From positions 4,092,001-4,156,000 of the forward strand of contig NZ_BKZW01000001.1 in the NCBI RefSeq assembly GCF_008974265.1: a stretch of DNA of 64,000 nucleotides, given 5' to 3'. The notes below the pieces were generated by a model. The model was not told the origin of the DNA. It saw only the letters and a list, made by a program, of their open reading frames with translations, and did no database searches. Below are positions 27,635 through 36,751 of this stretch, in pieces. How positions within the stretch are numbered: position 1 is the stretch's first letter; every line of letters starts with the position of its first letter. The stretch comes from Dictyobacter vulcani (GTDB lineage: Bacteria; Chloroflexota; Ktedonobacteria; Ktedonobacterales; Ktedonobacteraceae). The position numbers were made by a program, and so were the translations under genes.

Positions 27635-28198
27635 GTGCGCGAGGAGCGTGATGTCGATCTGTCTGTCCAGGATGGGTCCTGTTCTCTTGAGGTTGTGAGC
27701 CAGCGGGCAAGTCAAACCCAACGCATCGGGATGGCCCTGGGTGGGTTATTGCAGGCTGGCGATCTGATTCTATTGGATGGACAGCTTGGGGCGGGCAAGA
27801 CGACGTTTACTCAGGGTCTGGCGAAAGGGATGCATGTAACGGATGTTGTGAATAGTCCGACCTTTACCCTGTTAAAAGAATATATGGGGTCTCAGTCGCG
27901 GGATCAGAAGGAGTCAGCTGGCGCACCACTGGCTCTCTATCATTTTGATCTGTATCGACTGGATGATCCTGATGAGATTGTTGATCTCGGATTTGAAGAT
28001 TACTTTTATGGTTCGGGCGTATGTGTGGTTGAGTGGGCGGGCAATGCCGATGAGCTGTGGCCTGCGGATCGACTCTATATTCGCCTGAGTACTGTGGATG
28101 AAACGAAGCGCCGCCTGTTGTTTGTGGCAACCGGGCAGCGCTATTGTGAACTGCTACAACAGTTACAGAAGAATATGTATGCTATTACTCGCTCTTGA
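27635..28198 (+). CDS. tsaE: tRNA t6A biosynthesis ATPase TsaE
   Basis: TsaE is the ATPase of the TsaBDE complex that forms N6-threonylcarbamoyladenosine at position 37 of ANN-decoding tRNAs. Walker A is GQLGAGKTT (residues 49-57). YHFDLYRLDDPDEI and CVVEWAGNADELWP match the family. GTG 27635 follows AGGGAGG, better than the upstream in-frame GTG 27593. The protein has 187 residues including a 25-residue N-terminal extension. It overlaps tsaB by 20 nt. Confidence 0.92.
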   Translation: MREERDVDLSVQDGSCSLEVVSQRASQTQRIGMALGGLLQAGDLILLDGQLGAGKTTFTQGLAKGMHVTDVVNSPTFTLLKEYMGSQSRDQKESAGAPLALYHFDLYRLDDPDEIVDLGFEDYFYGSGVCVVEWAGNADELWPADRLYIRLSTVDETKRRLLFVATGQRYCELLQQLQKNMYAITRS

Positions 28199-29000
28199 TA
28201 CTTCGACTCGCTTTGCGAGCGTAGCTTTGTGTTCAGAAAATGAGTTGCTGGGTGAATATACCTGGTATGCGGAAAATAATCATAGTGTGGATTTGTTGGA
28301 ACGTATCCAGGCTATGACGGTTGAACGACAACTCTCTTTGCAACAACTCGATGCGGTCGCGGTGGCGACGGGACCTGGCTCATTTAATGGTGTGCGCGTT
28401 GCTCTGGCAGCGGCTAAGGCCCTGGCTTTTTCGTTACAGAAGCCGCTGGTTGGCGTTGGGACGCTGGATGTGATTGCCGCCCAGCAGCAGCAGTGGCGGG
28501 GACCCATCTGTGCAGTCCTGGAGGCGGGCCGTACTGAATTATATGCAGCCTGTTATCTTTCCCGAGAACAGGGCTCAGCCGAGGCTGAGGTCGTGTATCG
28601 TCAGCAACGGGTTGGTGAGTATTTTCTGGGGACACCCGAGCATTTGCTCGAGCATCTTAAGACTCAACTGGCTGACTGGCCGGTGCCGGTTTCTGAACCG
28701 GTTCTTTTCTGTGGAGAGATGAAGCCCGTGTCGCGCCAGGCCTTACAACAGGGTATGGCGGGTCAGGGCTGGATAAGGGATGGCCTCCTCTCGACACGCC
28801 ATGCTTCAGTGCTGGCTCAACTGGCTATGCAACGCCTGCAGGATGGTCACACCGACGATCCTCTGTTACTGGAGCCTTTATATTTACGTCGGCCATCTAT
28901 TACGAAGAGTACGCGCAAGCAGCCATTGCTTGGTGCTGGCTCACAACAAGCTATCGATCATGATACCAAAGAAAGGGAACAGGGTGCGTTACGCCATTGA
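28179..29000 (+). CDS. tsaB: tRNA t6A biosynthesis protein TsaB
   Basis: TsaB is the dimerisation partner of TsaD. The protein has 273 residues. It begins MLLLALDTSTRFASVAL, with the ASKHA-type fold and GPGSFNGVRVALAAAKALAF. It starts inside tsaE and overlaps the next gene by 17 nt, indicating coupled translation of the t6A operon. Confidence 0.92.
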   Translation: MLLLALDTSTRFASVALCSENELLGEYTWYAENNHSVDLLERIQAMTVERQLSLQQLDAVAVATGPGSFNGVRVALAAAKALAFSLQKPLVGVGTLDVIAAQQQQWRGPICAVLEAGRTELYAACYLSREQGSAEAEVVYRQQRVGEYFLGTPEHLLEHLKTQLADWPVPVSEPVLFCGEMKPVSRQALQQGMAGQGWIRDGLLSTRHASVLAQLAMQRLQDGHTDDPLLLEPLYLRRPSITKSTRKQPLLGAGSQQAIDHDTKEREQGALRH

Positions 29001-29619
29001 ACGAATGACGATGTCGGACGTGCCTCGCGTTATAGAGATTGAGCGTCTGGCTTATCCATCGACGTGGCCTCCGAGCGCCTATCGCAAGGAACTACAAGAT
29101 AATCGCTGGGCGCATTATATCGTGTTGCGCGATAAGCACATCTTTGAAGAGCAGACGGCGGTAACTTCTGAGCCGGAAAAGGTTCGTAAGACGCGTCCGT
29201 TTCCGCTTTCACTTTTGCCCAGTCGGCCAGCTGTGACTGCGCCATCTCCGGACCTGGCTTCTATTATCGGGTTCTCTGGCCTCTGGCTGATGGTCGATGA
29301 GGCGCATATTACTACTATTGCTATGCATCCGGAATTTCGCGGGAATGGCCTGGGCGAATTTTTATTAGTGAGCTTGATTGATATTTCATATAATATAGGC
29401 GCAAAATGGGTCACGCTAGAGGTGCGCGTTTCGAATCATCCGGCGCAGAATCTGTATCGGAAATATGGGTTCCGTGAGGCTGGTGTGCGGCACCGCTATT
29501 ATAGCGATAATCAAGAAGATGCTTTAATTATGTGGACCGACGAGATCAACTCTCCTGCTTATAAACAAAAATTTCTAGAATTAAAGGCGGCGTTGTTACA
29601 AAAGCTAGAGGCGAAATAG
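28984..29619 (+). CDS. rimI: Ribosomal-protein-alanine N-acetyltransferase-like GNAT
   Basis: This is a GNAT acetyltransferase. RimI acetylates the N-terminus of S18 in E. coli and is commonly linked to tsaB/tsaD. The acetyl-CoA loop is HPEFRGNGLGEFLL, and ALYRKYGF-type LYRKYGFREAG is near the end. Compared with typical RimI (about 150 residues) the protein (211 residues) has a Pro/Ser-rich insertion (about residues 50-85) and a 30-residue C-terminal extension. GTG 28984 with AAAGGGA is preferred; ATG 28960 is possible. Confidence 0.82.
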   Translation: MRYAIERMTMSDVPRVIEIERLAYPSTWPPSAYRKELQDNRWAHYIVLRDKHIFEEQTAVTSEPEKVRKTRPFPLSLLPSRPAVTAPSPDLASIIGFSGLWLMVDEAHITTIAMHPEFRGNGLGEFLLVSLIDISYNIGAKWVTLEVRVSNHPAQNLYRKYGFREAGVRHRYYSDNQEDALIMWTDEINSPAYKQKFLELKAALLQKLEAK

Positions 29620-29666
29620 CGTCTATATATTTGTGTGTCATGGCTGCATTGTTGGGGATGTAATCT

Positions 29667-30842
29667 ATGCTTGTACTGGGTATTGAAAGTTCATGTGATG
29701 AGACCGGGGCCGCTGTTGTACGTGATGGGCGTTATTTGCTTTCCAATGTAGTGGCTTCACAAATTGAGATTCATAATCGTTATGGTGGTGTTGTCCCCGA
29801 AGTGGCCTCACGCCAACAAATTGCTGCGATTATTCCTGTAGTAGAAACGGCGCTGGCCCAGGCTTCGTGTTCCTGGGATGATCTGGATGCGATCTCAGCG
29901 ACCTATGGTCCTGGTCTGGCCGGTTCATTACTGGTCGGTTTGACGGTTGGCAAGACGCTGGCCCTGGCGCGCAATAAGCCGTTTCTGGGCGTCAACCATC
30001 TGGAGGCGCACTTATACGCTAACTGGCTCCGCGATGAGCCTGCTCCTGCGGAGGACGCTGTTGAGGCGGCCTTGCGTGAGCAACCGGGAGATCCACTTTT
30101 TCCTTTGATCTGTCTGGTGATCTCAGGTGCGCATAGCGAGATCGTGCTGGTGCGCGAACATGGTGATTATCAATTGCTGGGCCGTACACGCGACGATGCG
30201 GCCGGCGAGGCCCTGGATAAGGTTTCTCGTGTGCTTGGACTTGGTTATCCAGGTGGTCCGGCTATTCAGCGTATGGCGCAGCAGGCTGAAGATGCCTACG
30301 TAGAACAAAAGAAGTCGGTCAAGAAGGCGCGTAACGTCTATCGTCTACCACGGGCCTGGCTGCGTGGTACCTATGATTTTAGCTTTAGTGGTGTCAAGAC
30401 GGCCATGTTGCATCTGGCTGAAGGCGCCACTGACGCTACTCGTACACATGAGGAAGGGAAGCCATCTACCCAGTACACACGTTATACACGTATGGGGGAA
30501 CAGGCAGCTCAGGCCGGGGCTCCTGATGTGGCCCTACTGGCATCTGGTTTTCAGGAAGCTATCGTTGATGTCCTGGCCGTCAAAACACGCATGGCAGCGC
30601 AAGAATATCAGGTTAAGCAAGTGATTCTGGCTGGCGGTGTCGCTGCCAATCTGAGCCTGCGAGCACGGATGCGTCAGGAATTACAGCCACTGGGCATTCG
30701 TCTGAGCTATCCTTCTATTGATTTTTGTACCGATAATGCCGCAATGATTGCGAGTGCAGCCTTTTTCCACTTAAGTTTAGGTGAGCGCCACGGCATGGAG
30801 CTGGATGTTCAGCCTGGATTAAGTCTGCCATTTAGAAAGTGA
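29667..30842 (+). CDS. tsaD: tRNA N6-threonylcarbamoyladenosine synthase catalytic subunit
   Basis: TsaD transfers the threonylcarbamoyl group to A37. The ASKHA start is LGIESSCDETGAAVV, the metal histidines are H111 and H115 (NHLEAHLYANW), and the ATP region is LAGGVAANLSLR with FCTDNAAMIA. The protein has 391 residues, longer than the usual 340, mainly through an insertion around GATDATRTHEEGKPSTQY. It completes the tsaE-tsaB-rimI-tsaD order seen in many bacteria. Confidence 0.95.
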   Translation: MLVLGIESSCDETGAAVVRDGRYLLSNVVASQIEIHNRYGGVVPEVASRQQIAAIIPVVETALAQASCSWDDLDAISATYGPGLAGSLLVGLTVGKTLALARNKPFLGVNHLEAHLYANWLRDEPAPAEDAVEAALREQPGDPLFPLICLVISGAHSEIVLVREHGDYQLLGRTRDDAAGEALDKVSRVLGLGYPGGPAIQRMAQQAEDAYVEQKKSVKKARNVYRLPRAWLRGTYDFSFSGVKTAMLHLAEGATDATRTHEEGKPSTQYTRYTRMGEQAAQAGAPDVALLASGFQEAIVDVLAVKTRMAAQEYQVKQVILAGGVAANLSLRARMRQELQPLGIRLSYPSIDFCTDNAAMIASAAFFHLSLGERHGMELDVQPGLSLPFRK

Positions 30843-30850
30843 GATGCATA

Positions 30851-31861
30851 ATGCCAAAGTCAAAGTCCTATGCATTGGGGATTGATCTGGGCGGTACCAA
30901 GACCCTTGCCGCAGTGATTGATCTTTCCTCAGGAAGCGTTGTGGCTTCCGCACGTAAGCGAACTCGTGCGGAACGTGGACAGGATTTTGTGTCGCAGCGC
31001 ACAATTGAGCTGGCAAATGCTGCAATTACTGCGGCGAAGCTTCCCGATGATGCGGAATTATTGGCCATTGGTGTCGGTGCCGCCGGACAGATTGATCGTG
31101 CCGCGGGCGTCGTGCTGGATGCTCCGAACCTGGGCGTACGGAATATGGCCCTGGGTGAGATCTTAAATAAGCGCTTCAACTTACCTGTCGTGGTTGGCAA
31201 TGATGTAGAGGTTGCTGCCATGGGCGAAAGCCTGTATGGTTCTGGCCGTGGCTATAATAACTTTGTCTGCCTCTTCGTTGGTACTGGCATTGGATCCGGT
31301 ATTGTGCAGAATGGTCGCATGTATACCGGTTTGACCGGAACAGCTGGCGAAGCCGGACATATGACTATCCAGGCTGGCGGTCGTATCTGTGGCTGTGGTT
31401 CACGTGGCTGTCTTGAGGCTTATGCCTCGCGTACCGCGATCACCAAAGCGATCCTGGCCGAGATGCACCATGGCCGTCCTTCAATCCTGGCCGACGATGC
31501 TCTGGGACAGCTCAAAGAAGGGGATACCATTATTCGCTCTGGTATCATTGCCAATGCCATCGACCACAAAGATGAACTGGTCACTGAAATTGTGACGGAA
31601 GCTGCCAACTACCTGGGCTATGGATTGGGATCGATTATGAACTTCTACAATCCCGATTGCATTATCCTCGGTGGTGGCGTAATTGAGGCCGTGGATCTCT
31701 TGTTTGAGACCGCCGTCAGTCGTGCCCGTACCGTTGCCCTCTCGGCATCCGGTAAACAAACGCCGATCGTACGTGCCAAATTAGGCGATTTTTCTGGTGT
31801 TGCAGGTGCCGCTGCCCTGGGAGCCATGCGCACCGGTTATGCCGTTGATACCAAAAACTGA
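30851..31861 (+). CDS. ROK-family sugar kinase (glucokinase-like)
   Basis: The protein has 336 residues. ATP-binding LGIDLGGTKTLAA, the catalytic-region GNDVEVAAMGE, and the ROK zinc motif CGCGSRGCLEAYAS are all seen. ROK kinases phosphorylate glucose or other hexoses. There is no helix-turn-helix, so it is a kinase rather than a repressor. It overlaps nothing and is 8 nt after tsaD; terminated by the hairpin at 31883. Confidence 0.88.
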   Translation: MPKSKSYALGIDLGGTKTLAAVIDLSSGSVVASARKRTRAERGQDFVSQRTIELANAAITAAKLPDDAELLAIGVGAAGQIDRAAGVVLDAPNLGVRNMALGEILNKRFNLPVVVGNDVEVAAMGESLYGSGRGYNNFVCLFVGTGIGSGIVQNGRMYTGLTGTAGEAGHMTIQAGGRICGCGSRGCLEAYASRTAITKAILAEMHHGRPSILADDALGQLKEGDTIIRSGIIANAIDHKDELVTEIVTEAANYLGYGLGSIMNFYNPDCIILGGGVIEAVDLLFETAVSRARTVALSASGKQTPIVRAKLGDFSGVAGAAALGAMRTGYAVDTKN

Positions 31862-31882
31862 TTCCCACCACCGCTAAACCAG

Positions 31883-31921
31883 ACAAGCCGGACGTATCTT
31901 GCATACGCCCGGCTTGTTTTT
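31883..31921 (+). terminator. Terminator after the ROK kinase
   Basis: A stem (ACAAGCCGG/CCGGCTTGT plus inner CGTAT/ATACG) is followed by TTTTT. Confidence 0.85.
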
Positions 31922-31925
31922 GGTA

Positions 31926-32337
31926 GGCGTACCGGCAGCGCTGGTCGCCAATACTTTTCGGTTAGCGAGACGTTGAGAGATGGTTCGACGTGACCAGCAA
32001 GCAAGGTGTACGTGGAGAGGGCGCCACACGCGGAGGCCGCACTGCTACGTTTGCGCAGGCCAGCGTGCACGAACGACTTCGCAGTGCTGTGGCGCCTACA
32101 GGGATCGTGTGGATCCTCCCCGTACCTTCTCGGAGAGGATCACGAAACAGGATCCGTCTCGGTGTAGGCGCCACAGGCATGCGATGCTCGTTGAGCCCCT
32201 TGCTCCACCATCACGCCGCATGCCGGCCTCACGTGTGGCGCCCTCTCCACGTACGATCCGCTGCTTTTCTCCACCTATTTTTATGGCCACAAAAGCGCTT
32301 AAACGAAAAGTATTGGCGCTTGTCGCTGCGATCTGTT
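31926..32337. repeat. Concentric inverted-repeat element of about 410 bp
   Basis: Four sets of inverted arms share one centre near 32130: 31947-31960 with 32304-32317 (14 bp), 32008-32030 with 32232-32254 (23 bp), 32087-32100 with 32163-32176 (14 bp), and an inner hairpin about 32108-32142. A shorter copy occurs at 23894-24006 plus 26292-26342, interrupted by the IS. No coding frame is convincing. It could be a MITE-like element or a large folded RNA. It fills the gap between the ROK kinase and metG. Confidence 0.85.
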
Positions 32338-32467
32338 GACGTACGAACAAGCACCAGCAGCATGCTGGACGCGCTTGGATACGCTTGCTTTTACACGACG
32401 ACGGGTTTCAGGGACATGGCTTACGTGTACTGATCGCAGATACAAGACCTGCCGCTACGGTTGTTGC

Positions 32468-34138
32468 TTATTCTACGGTGGCTACGGCCTCTTCTAATTT
32501 TGGGAAGAGGGGACTGGGTTTGGGCAGGGTGATTCCGGCTGGAATATCCTGGCGTTGCCAGCGCTGGGTGCTGACTTCGCCTTCAAAACCTAGATAGCCA
32601 TGCAGCTTCTGCGATGAGAATGGCAGGTAGGGACAGAACAACAAGCGTAAGCCACTCAGGACTTGTATCATGGTGTAGATGGTGGTGCCGGCGGCCTCAC
32701 GATCTACTTTGATCTGTTTCCATGGTGCCTGTTCGTCCAGATAGCGATTGGCGGCTCGGGCGACGATCATAGCGCTGTTCAGGCCCTCTTTAAAGTGGCA
32801 CTGTGAGATTTGCTCGCCAACGACCTTGAAGCCGTTCTCAAGCTCGGCCAGGATGGCCTGATCCACAGGACGCAGGGCTTGCGGTTGCGGGACGACACCA
32901 CCGAATTTGCTTTGCAAAAAGGTCAGGGTGCGGTGGATGACATTGCCATATGTCGCGACCAGTTCGTCGTTGTTGCGACGCAACATCTCATCAAAGGTAA
33001 AGTCGCTGTCGCGTCCTTCAGGAGCCGTGGCTGAGAGATAGTAGCGCAACGTGTCAGCCCCATATTTGTCCAGCACATCTTTGGTCCAGATCACATTACC
33101 ACGGCTACTGGAGGCCTTGGCTCCACTCATGGTCATGAACTCGTTGGCGGGCACATCATACGGCAGATTGCGGTTCCCATAGCCCAGCAGCATGGCTGGC
33201 CAGATGATGGTATGGAAAGGAATATTATCCTTACCAATAAAGTAGTAAGGTTTGACTGCTGGCTCGACCTGTCCTGGTACCCACCAGGTCTTCCAGGCTT
33301 CGGGATTGCCCTGCTGGTTGGCCCATTCAACTGAGGCGGAATAATAGCCAATTACGGCATCAAACCAGACATAGATACGTTTGTCTTCGTAACCTTCCAG
33401 TGGAATTGGCACACCCCAGTCCAGATCTCTGGTGATGGCACGCGCACGCAGACCCTCTTTCAGCCAGTTCATGGCAAAGGCCAGTGTGTTAGGACGCCAG
33501 TGTTCTTTGCCCTGTTCGAGCCATTTCATCAGTGGCTCTTGTAGTTTGGGCAGATCCAGGAAGAAATGCTCGGTCATACGCATCTCAAGCTTACTGTTCT
33601 TACTGCCACACAGCTTACATCTGGCGTCAAGCAGATCGATTGGATCCAGTGTGTGACCGCAGTTATCACACTGGTCCCCACGGGCTTCTGTATAGCCACA
33701 TAGTGGGCAGGTGCCTTCTACATAGCGATCTGGCAAGAAGCGGCGATCGGTAGGACAATAAGCGGACTGCATACTGTCTTTGAAGATATAGCCTTTATCG
33801 AGCAGTGTCAGGAAAAAATCTTGCGTAATCTGATAATGATTCTGGGTACCGGTCTCGGTATAGAGATCCCAGGAGATGCCGAGGTTCTCCCAGACTTCAG
33901 TAATCTGGCGGTGATAGTTGGCGACAAATTCGCGGGGCGAAATGCCTAAGCGCTCGGATTCAACCATGATCGGGGTGCCATGCTCATCGCTACCTGAGAC
34001 CATCAGCACCTGGTTTCCTGCCATGCGATGATAGCGTGCAAAGGTATCTGCCGGCAGATAGGCCCCGGCAACCTGTCCAACGTGCGTCGATGTTTTTGCG
34101 TACGGCCAGGCTACGCAGACAAGAATATGTTCACTCAT
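32468..34138 (-). CDS. metG: Methionyl-tRNA synthetase, divergent subfamily
   Basis: This enzyme charges tRNA-Met. The protein has 556 residues with the class I fold. The HIGH equivalent is HVGQ (19-22) and the KMSKS equivalent is ASSSRGN (342-348). The connective peptide has three CxxC pairs (144/147, 157/160, 174/177). GSDEHGTPI, YVWFDAVIGYYSAS and FIGKDNIPFHTIIWPA confirm MetRS. There is no C-terminal tRNA-binding domain. Such altered signature motifs exist in a subfamily of bacterial MetRS known to me from Chloroflexi relatives. A second MetRS elsewhere cannot be excluded. Confidence 0.88.
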   Translation of the reverse strand: MSEHILVCVAWPYAKTSTHVGQVAGAYLPADTFARYHRMAGNQVLMVSGSDEHGTPIMVESERLGISPREFVANYHRQITEVWENLGISWDLYTETGTQNHYQITQDFFLTLLDKGYIFKDSMQSAYCPTDRRFLPDRYVEGTCPLCGYTEARGDQCDNCGHTLDPIDLLDARCKLCGSKNSKLEMRMTEHFFLDLPKLQEPLMKWLEQGKEHWRPNTLAFAMNWLKEGLRARAITRDLDWGVPIPLEGYEDKRIYVWFDAVIGYYSASVEWANQQGNPEAWKTWWVPGQVEPAVKPYYFIGKDNIPFHTIIWPAMLLGYGNRNLPYDVPANEFMTMSGAKASSSRGNVIWTKDVLDKYGADTLRYYLSATAPEGRDSDFTFDEMLRRNNDELVATYGNVIHRTLTFLQSKFGGVVPQPQALRPVDQAILAELENGFKVVGEQISQCHFKEGLNSAMIVARAANRYLDEQAPWKQIKVDREAAGTTIYTMIQVLSGLRLLFCPYLPFSSQKLHGYLGFEGEVSTQRWQRQDIPAGITLPKPSPLFPKLEEAVATVE

Positions 34139-34336
34139 AAAATTTATTGTACTCCCTTTATAGGTTTGAAGGATTGTGTTGTGTGTGGGGAGGGTCTTCT
34201 ATTCAATCTTCTGCGTATCTCAATGAACCATGACAGAGAAAACAGGAGCTGAACCACGGGTATTATAACAAGTGTGATGAGGGAGTACAAGAACCAGATT
34301 ACAGACAGGTTTTTGTGCTCCCGCGAATCCTCCTCT

Positions 34337-35356
34337 TTACATGCCGATGTAGCGTGCATAGACTGAGCGTGCTACCTGTTCGTTATCGGTCCCTTTGATA
34401 ATCGCGCGGGCATCGGGAAAGACAGTCAGTTCATAGTCATCTACCTGGAAGCGCAAGAGATAACTATTATACTGGACGGTGCCGATGGGCTGTAGACGTT
34501 CGGCTAATTCGACAAAATTCAGTTTTGCCTGCGGTCCTGGATTCGTATTACGTACCTGAACGGCGTTGCGACCGCAGAGACTGGTGCTGCTATTGCCACG
34601 GGCATCCAGAAATGTAAACTGTTGCTGCCCGCAGGCCGGACAATCCGGCTGACGGGGGATCTCAATGCGCTCAAACGTATTGTCCCATAGATCCATCCAG
34701 GTCATATCACGGCAGATCCTGTCACTATTGAGTAATATTTTTAAGGCTTCTGTGGATACAATACCAGTGATTGCCCCTACGATGCCATTTAATACGCCTG
34801 CCGTATCGCAGGTGGGGGTCGTGCCAGGAGGAGGGAGTTCTGGAAATGCACAGCGCAGGCAGGCCGTCTGGCCCGGGAGGATATTCATGGTCACACCATA
34901 GGCTGCGATCACGCCGCTATAGATCCAGGGGCGTTGGTGCTTAATACAGGCATCATTCAGGATATAGCGTGTCTCAAAATTGTCCGTGGCATCCAGTACC
35001 AGATCAGCTTCACGTACCAGTGACTCGATGCCATCGGCAGTAATATCATCGACCAGCGCTTCAACCTCAACCTCACTATTAATGCGTGCCAGACGCCGCT
35101 GCGCTGCGATCGCCTTGGGGAGATGTTCTGCTACATCATCCTCATCAAACAGAATTTGCCGCTGGAGATTATTCATCTCAATATAATCGCGATCAGCAAT
35201 CACCAGATGGCCCACACCTGCGCGACAGAGATTATTGGCCAGCACTGTTCCCAGTGCCCCACATCCGATAATTGTTACCCTCGCCTCTTTCAGGCGCTCC
35301 TGTCCCATCTTCCCAATCGGACCAAATAAGGTTTGTCGCGAATAGCGCTCAAGCAT
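34337..35356 (-). CDS. ThiF/MoeB/HesA-type adenylyltransferase
   Basis: The E1-like fold begins YSRQTLFGPIGKMGQERL; the nucleotide site is IIGCGALGTVLANNL and the R-finger region NNLQRQILFDEDDV. The zinc cysteines are CLRCAFP and CPACGQ. The enzyme activates a C-terminal Gly of a sulfur-carrier protein such as ThiS or MoaD. A C-terminal extension of about 75 residues (LNFVELAERLQPIGTVQYNSYLL) is small and ubiquitin-like or MoeB-type in length; it is not a rhodanese domain. ATG 35356 gives 339 residues; no thi or moa genes adjoin. Confidence 0.85.
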   Translation of the reverse strand: MLERYSRQTLFGPIGKMGQERLKEARVTIIGCGALGTVLANNLCRAGVGHLVIADRDYIEMNNLQRQILFDEDDVAEHLPKAIAAQRRLARINSEVEVEALVDDITADGIESLVREADLVLDATDNFETRYILNDACIKHQRPWIYSGVIAAYGVTMNILPGQTACLRCAFPELPPPGTTPTCDTAGVLNGIVGAITGIVSTEALKILLNSDRICRDMTWMDLWDNTFERIEIPRQPDCPACGQQQFTFLDARGNSSTSLCGRNAVQVRNTNPGPQAKLNFVELAERLQPIGTVQYNSYLLRFQVDDYELTVFPDARAIIKGTDNEQVARSVYARYIGM

Positions 35357-35543
35357 CGCGTGTCCCCCCTTCTCAAGCATACAGACTAACAGCTGTCCCT
35401 TGTATTGTAGCACGCCATTCAATTGTGCCAGATTACACCTGGCCATTTCATTTATCGCAAAAAGATCCACAGGTATCGTGGGCTAGTGCATCCCCGCCTC
35501 CCCATCACATGATGTCTGACAGACTACTGGTCAGTCTGTACTC

Positions 35544-35601
35544 GTTTATGGTGTGTGAGTGAGGTGCGGCCGCGGCCGCACCTCACTCACACACCATAAA
35601 C
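35544..35601. repeat. 58-bp perfect palindrome without loop
   Basis: Every base from 35544 to 35572 pairs with 35601 to 35573, centred on GCGGCCGCGGCCGC. It lies in the intergenic space between the ThiF-like gene and a response regulator. A smaller hairpin (GGCGCC-GCA-GGCGCC, 35609-35623) follows at once. Confidence 0.95.
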
Positions 35602-35757
35602 CCCTATCGGCGCCGCAGGCGCCTAAAAATAAAATGAAATCGCATTGGGAAAGTTGGCAGCAGGGCATAACTGTGCTACAATGCGAGGGGTACAAAACTC
35701 TTTTTTGAAGAAATATGTAACCAGTACATTGTGCAATTCTTTGCGAGAGGCGGCTAC

Positions 35758-36204
35758 ATGGGCAGCATGAATGCAATAAAGAAAGTATTGGTTATCGATG
35801 ACAATCCAACGATAGTTGAGCTCATCAAGTATGCCGTGAATTTACAGGGCTCTTATCAGGTTGTTGTCGCTTATGATGGAGTTCAAGGACTTGAGCGTGT
35901 CTATGCTGAACAGCCAGATTGTGTCATTATCGATGTAAAGATGCCCAAGATGGATGGATATCAGCTTGTACGCTGTTTACGTGGCGATGCCCAAACCGCA
36001 AATGTTCCGTTGATCATTTTAAGTGCGATGACACGTGAAGAAGATCAGATGACCGGGTTGCTTTCTGGTGCCGATGAGTATCTGACGAAGCCATTTAAAC
36101 CGACTGCATTAAATGCCGCGATTGAACGTGTGCTCCGCCTGACTCCTGCCGAACGCCAACGCCGCACTGATTCTCTGGTACAAACCCAATCTGAGCGTGA
36201 GTAA
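35758..36204 (+). CDS. Single-domain response regulator
   Basis: The protein has 148 residues, a CheY-like receiver. Acidic pocket VIDDN (13-16), phospho-acceptor D59 (VIIDVKMP) and K110 (LTKPF) are intact. A 30-residue basic tail follows with no output domain. Start ATG 35758 follows GAGAGGCGG. It probably acts through protein contacts. A second receiver follows at 36356. Confidence 0.9.
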   Translation: MGSMNAIKKVLVIDDNPTIVELIKYAVNLQGSYQVVVAYDGVQGLERVYAEQPDCVIIDVKMPKMDGYQLVRCLRGDAQTANVPLIILSAMTREEDQMTGLLSGADEYLTKPFKPTALNAAIERVLRLTPAERQRRTDSLVQTQSERE

Positions 36205-36355
36205 AACGCGTCTTTGTACGTATATAGAAATGTTCTATACTCTTCTTTTGGATGTCTACCAGCTCTATCTGGTGCTTGATAACTTCAGATATGAAACGTA
36301 GGTATTCATCTTCGTCATTATAAATCAGCGCTGGTGCGCATGTGAGCTACAGGTA

Positions 36356-36751
36356 TTGCGTAGGTTACATATTCTTTTTGTGGATCCTGATCCACACATA
36401 CATGATAGAATGAAACATGCGCTGGGTGGGGATTTTACGGTACAGTGTGTCGGGTCTATTTCAGAGGCCGAATGGAGCCTCTCTCAATCTCAGCCCGATA
36501 TACTTATCTCGGAAGTGGTGGTGGGGCAGGAAAGCGGCCTGGATCTATGTCGCTATGTGCGTAATGTTTCCTCTTTTCAACATCTCCCGATTATGTTGTT
36601 AACCTCGATGGCAACCTTACAGGATAAGGTCGCCGGTTTCCAGGCGGGAACCGATGACTATGTGGTGAAACCATTTGATGTGCATCATCTGGTTGCACGC
36701 ATCAGGTTGTTGGCAAGAATTAAGCGTCTAGAGCGGCGTACAACCGTCTAG
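36356..36751 (+). CDS. Receiver domain with Glu at the phosphorylation site
   Basis: This 131-residue CheY-like protein keeps the acidic pocket (VDPDP, residues 9-13) and K105 (VVKPF), but the phospho-acceptor Asp is replaced by E53 (DILISEVVVGQ). Glu often mimics the phosphorylated state, so this may be a constitutively active pseudo-receiver; that is inference. The start is TTG 36356 with a weak ribosome site. Its last codons and stop lie in the inverted repeat at 36714-36765. Confidence 0.82.
   Translation: MRRLHILFVDPDPHIHDRMKHALGGDFTVQCVGSISEAEWSLSQSQPDILISEVVVGQESGLDLCRYVRNVSSFQHLPIMLLTSMATLQDKVAGFQAGTDDYVVKPFDVHHLVARIRLLARIKRLERRTTV

Noticed and set aside
32010-32340. Short frames in the concentric repeat
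   Set aside because: The frames reflect the palindromic arms, with no start signal or conserved composition.
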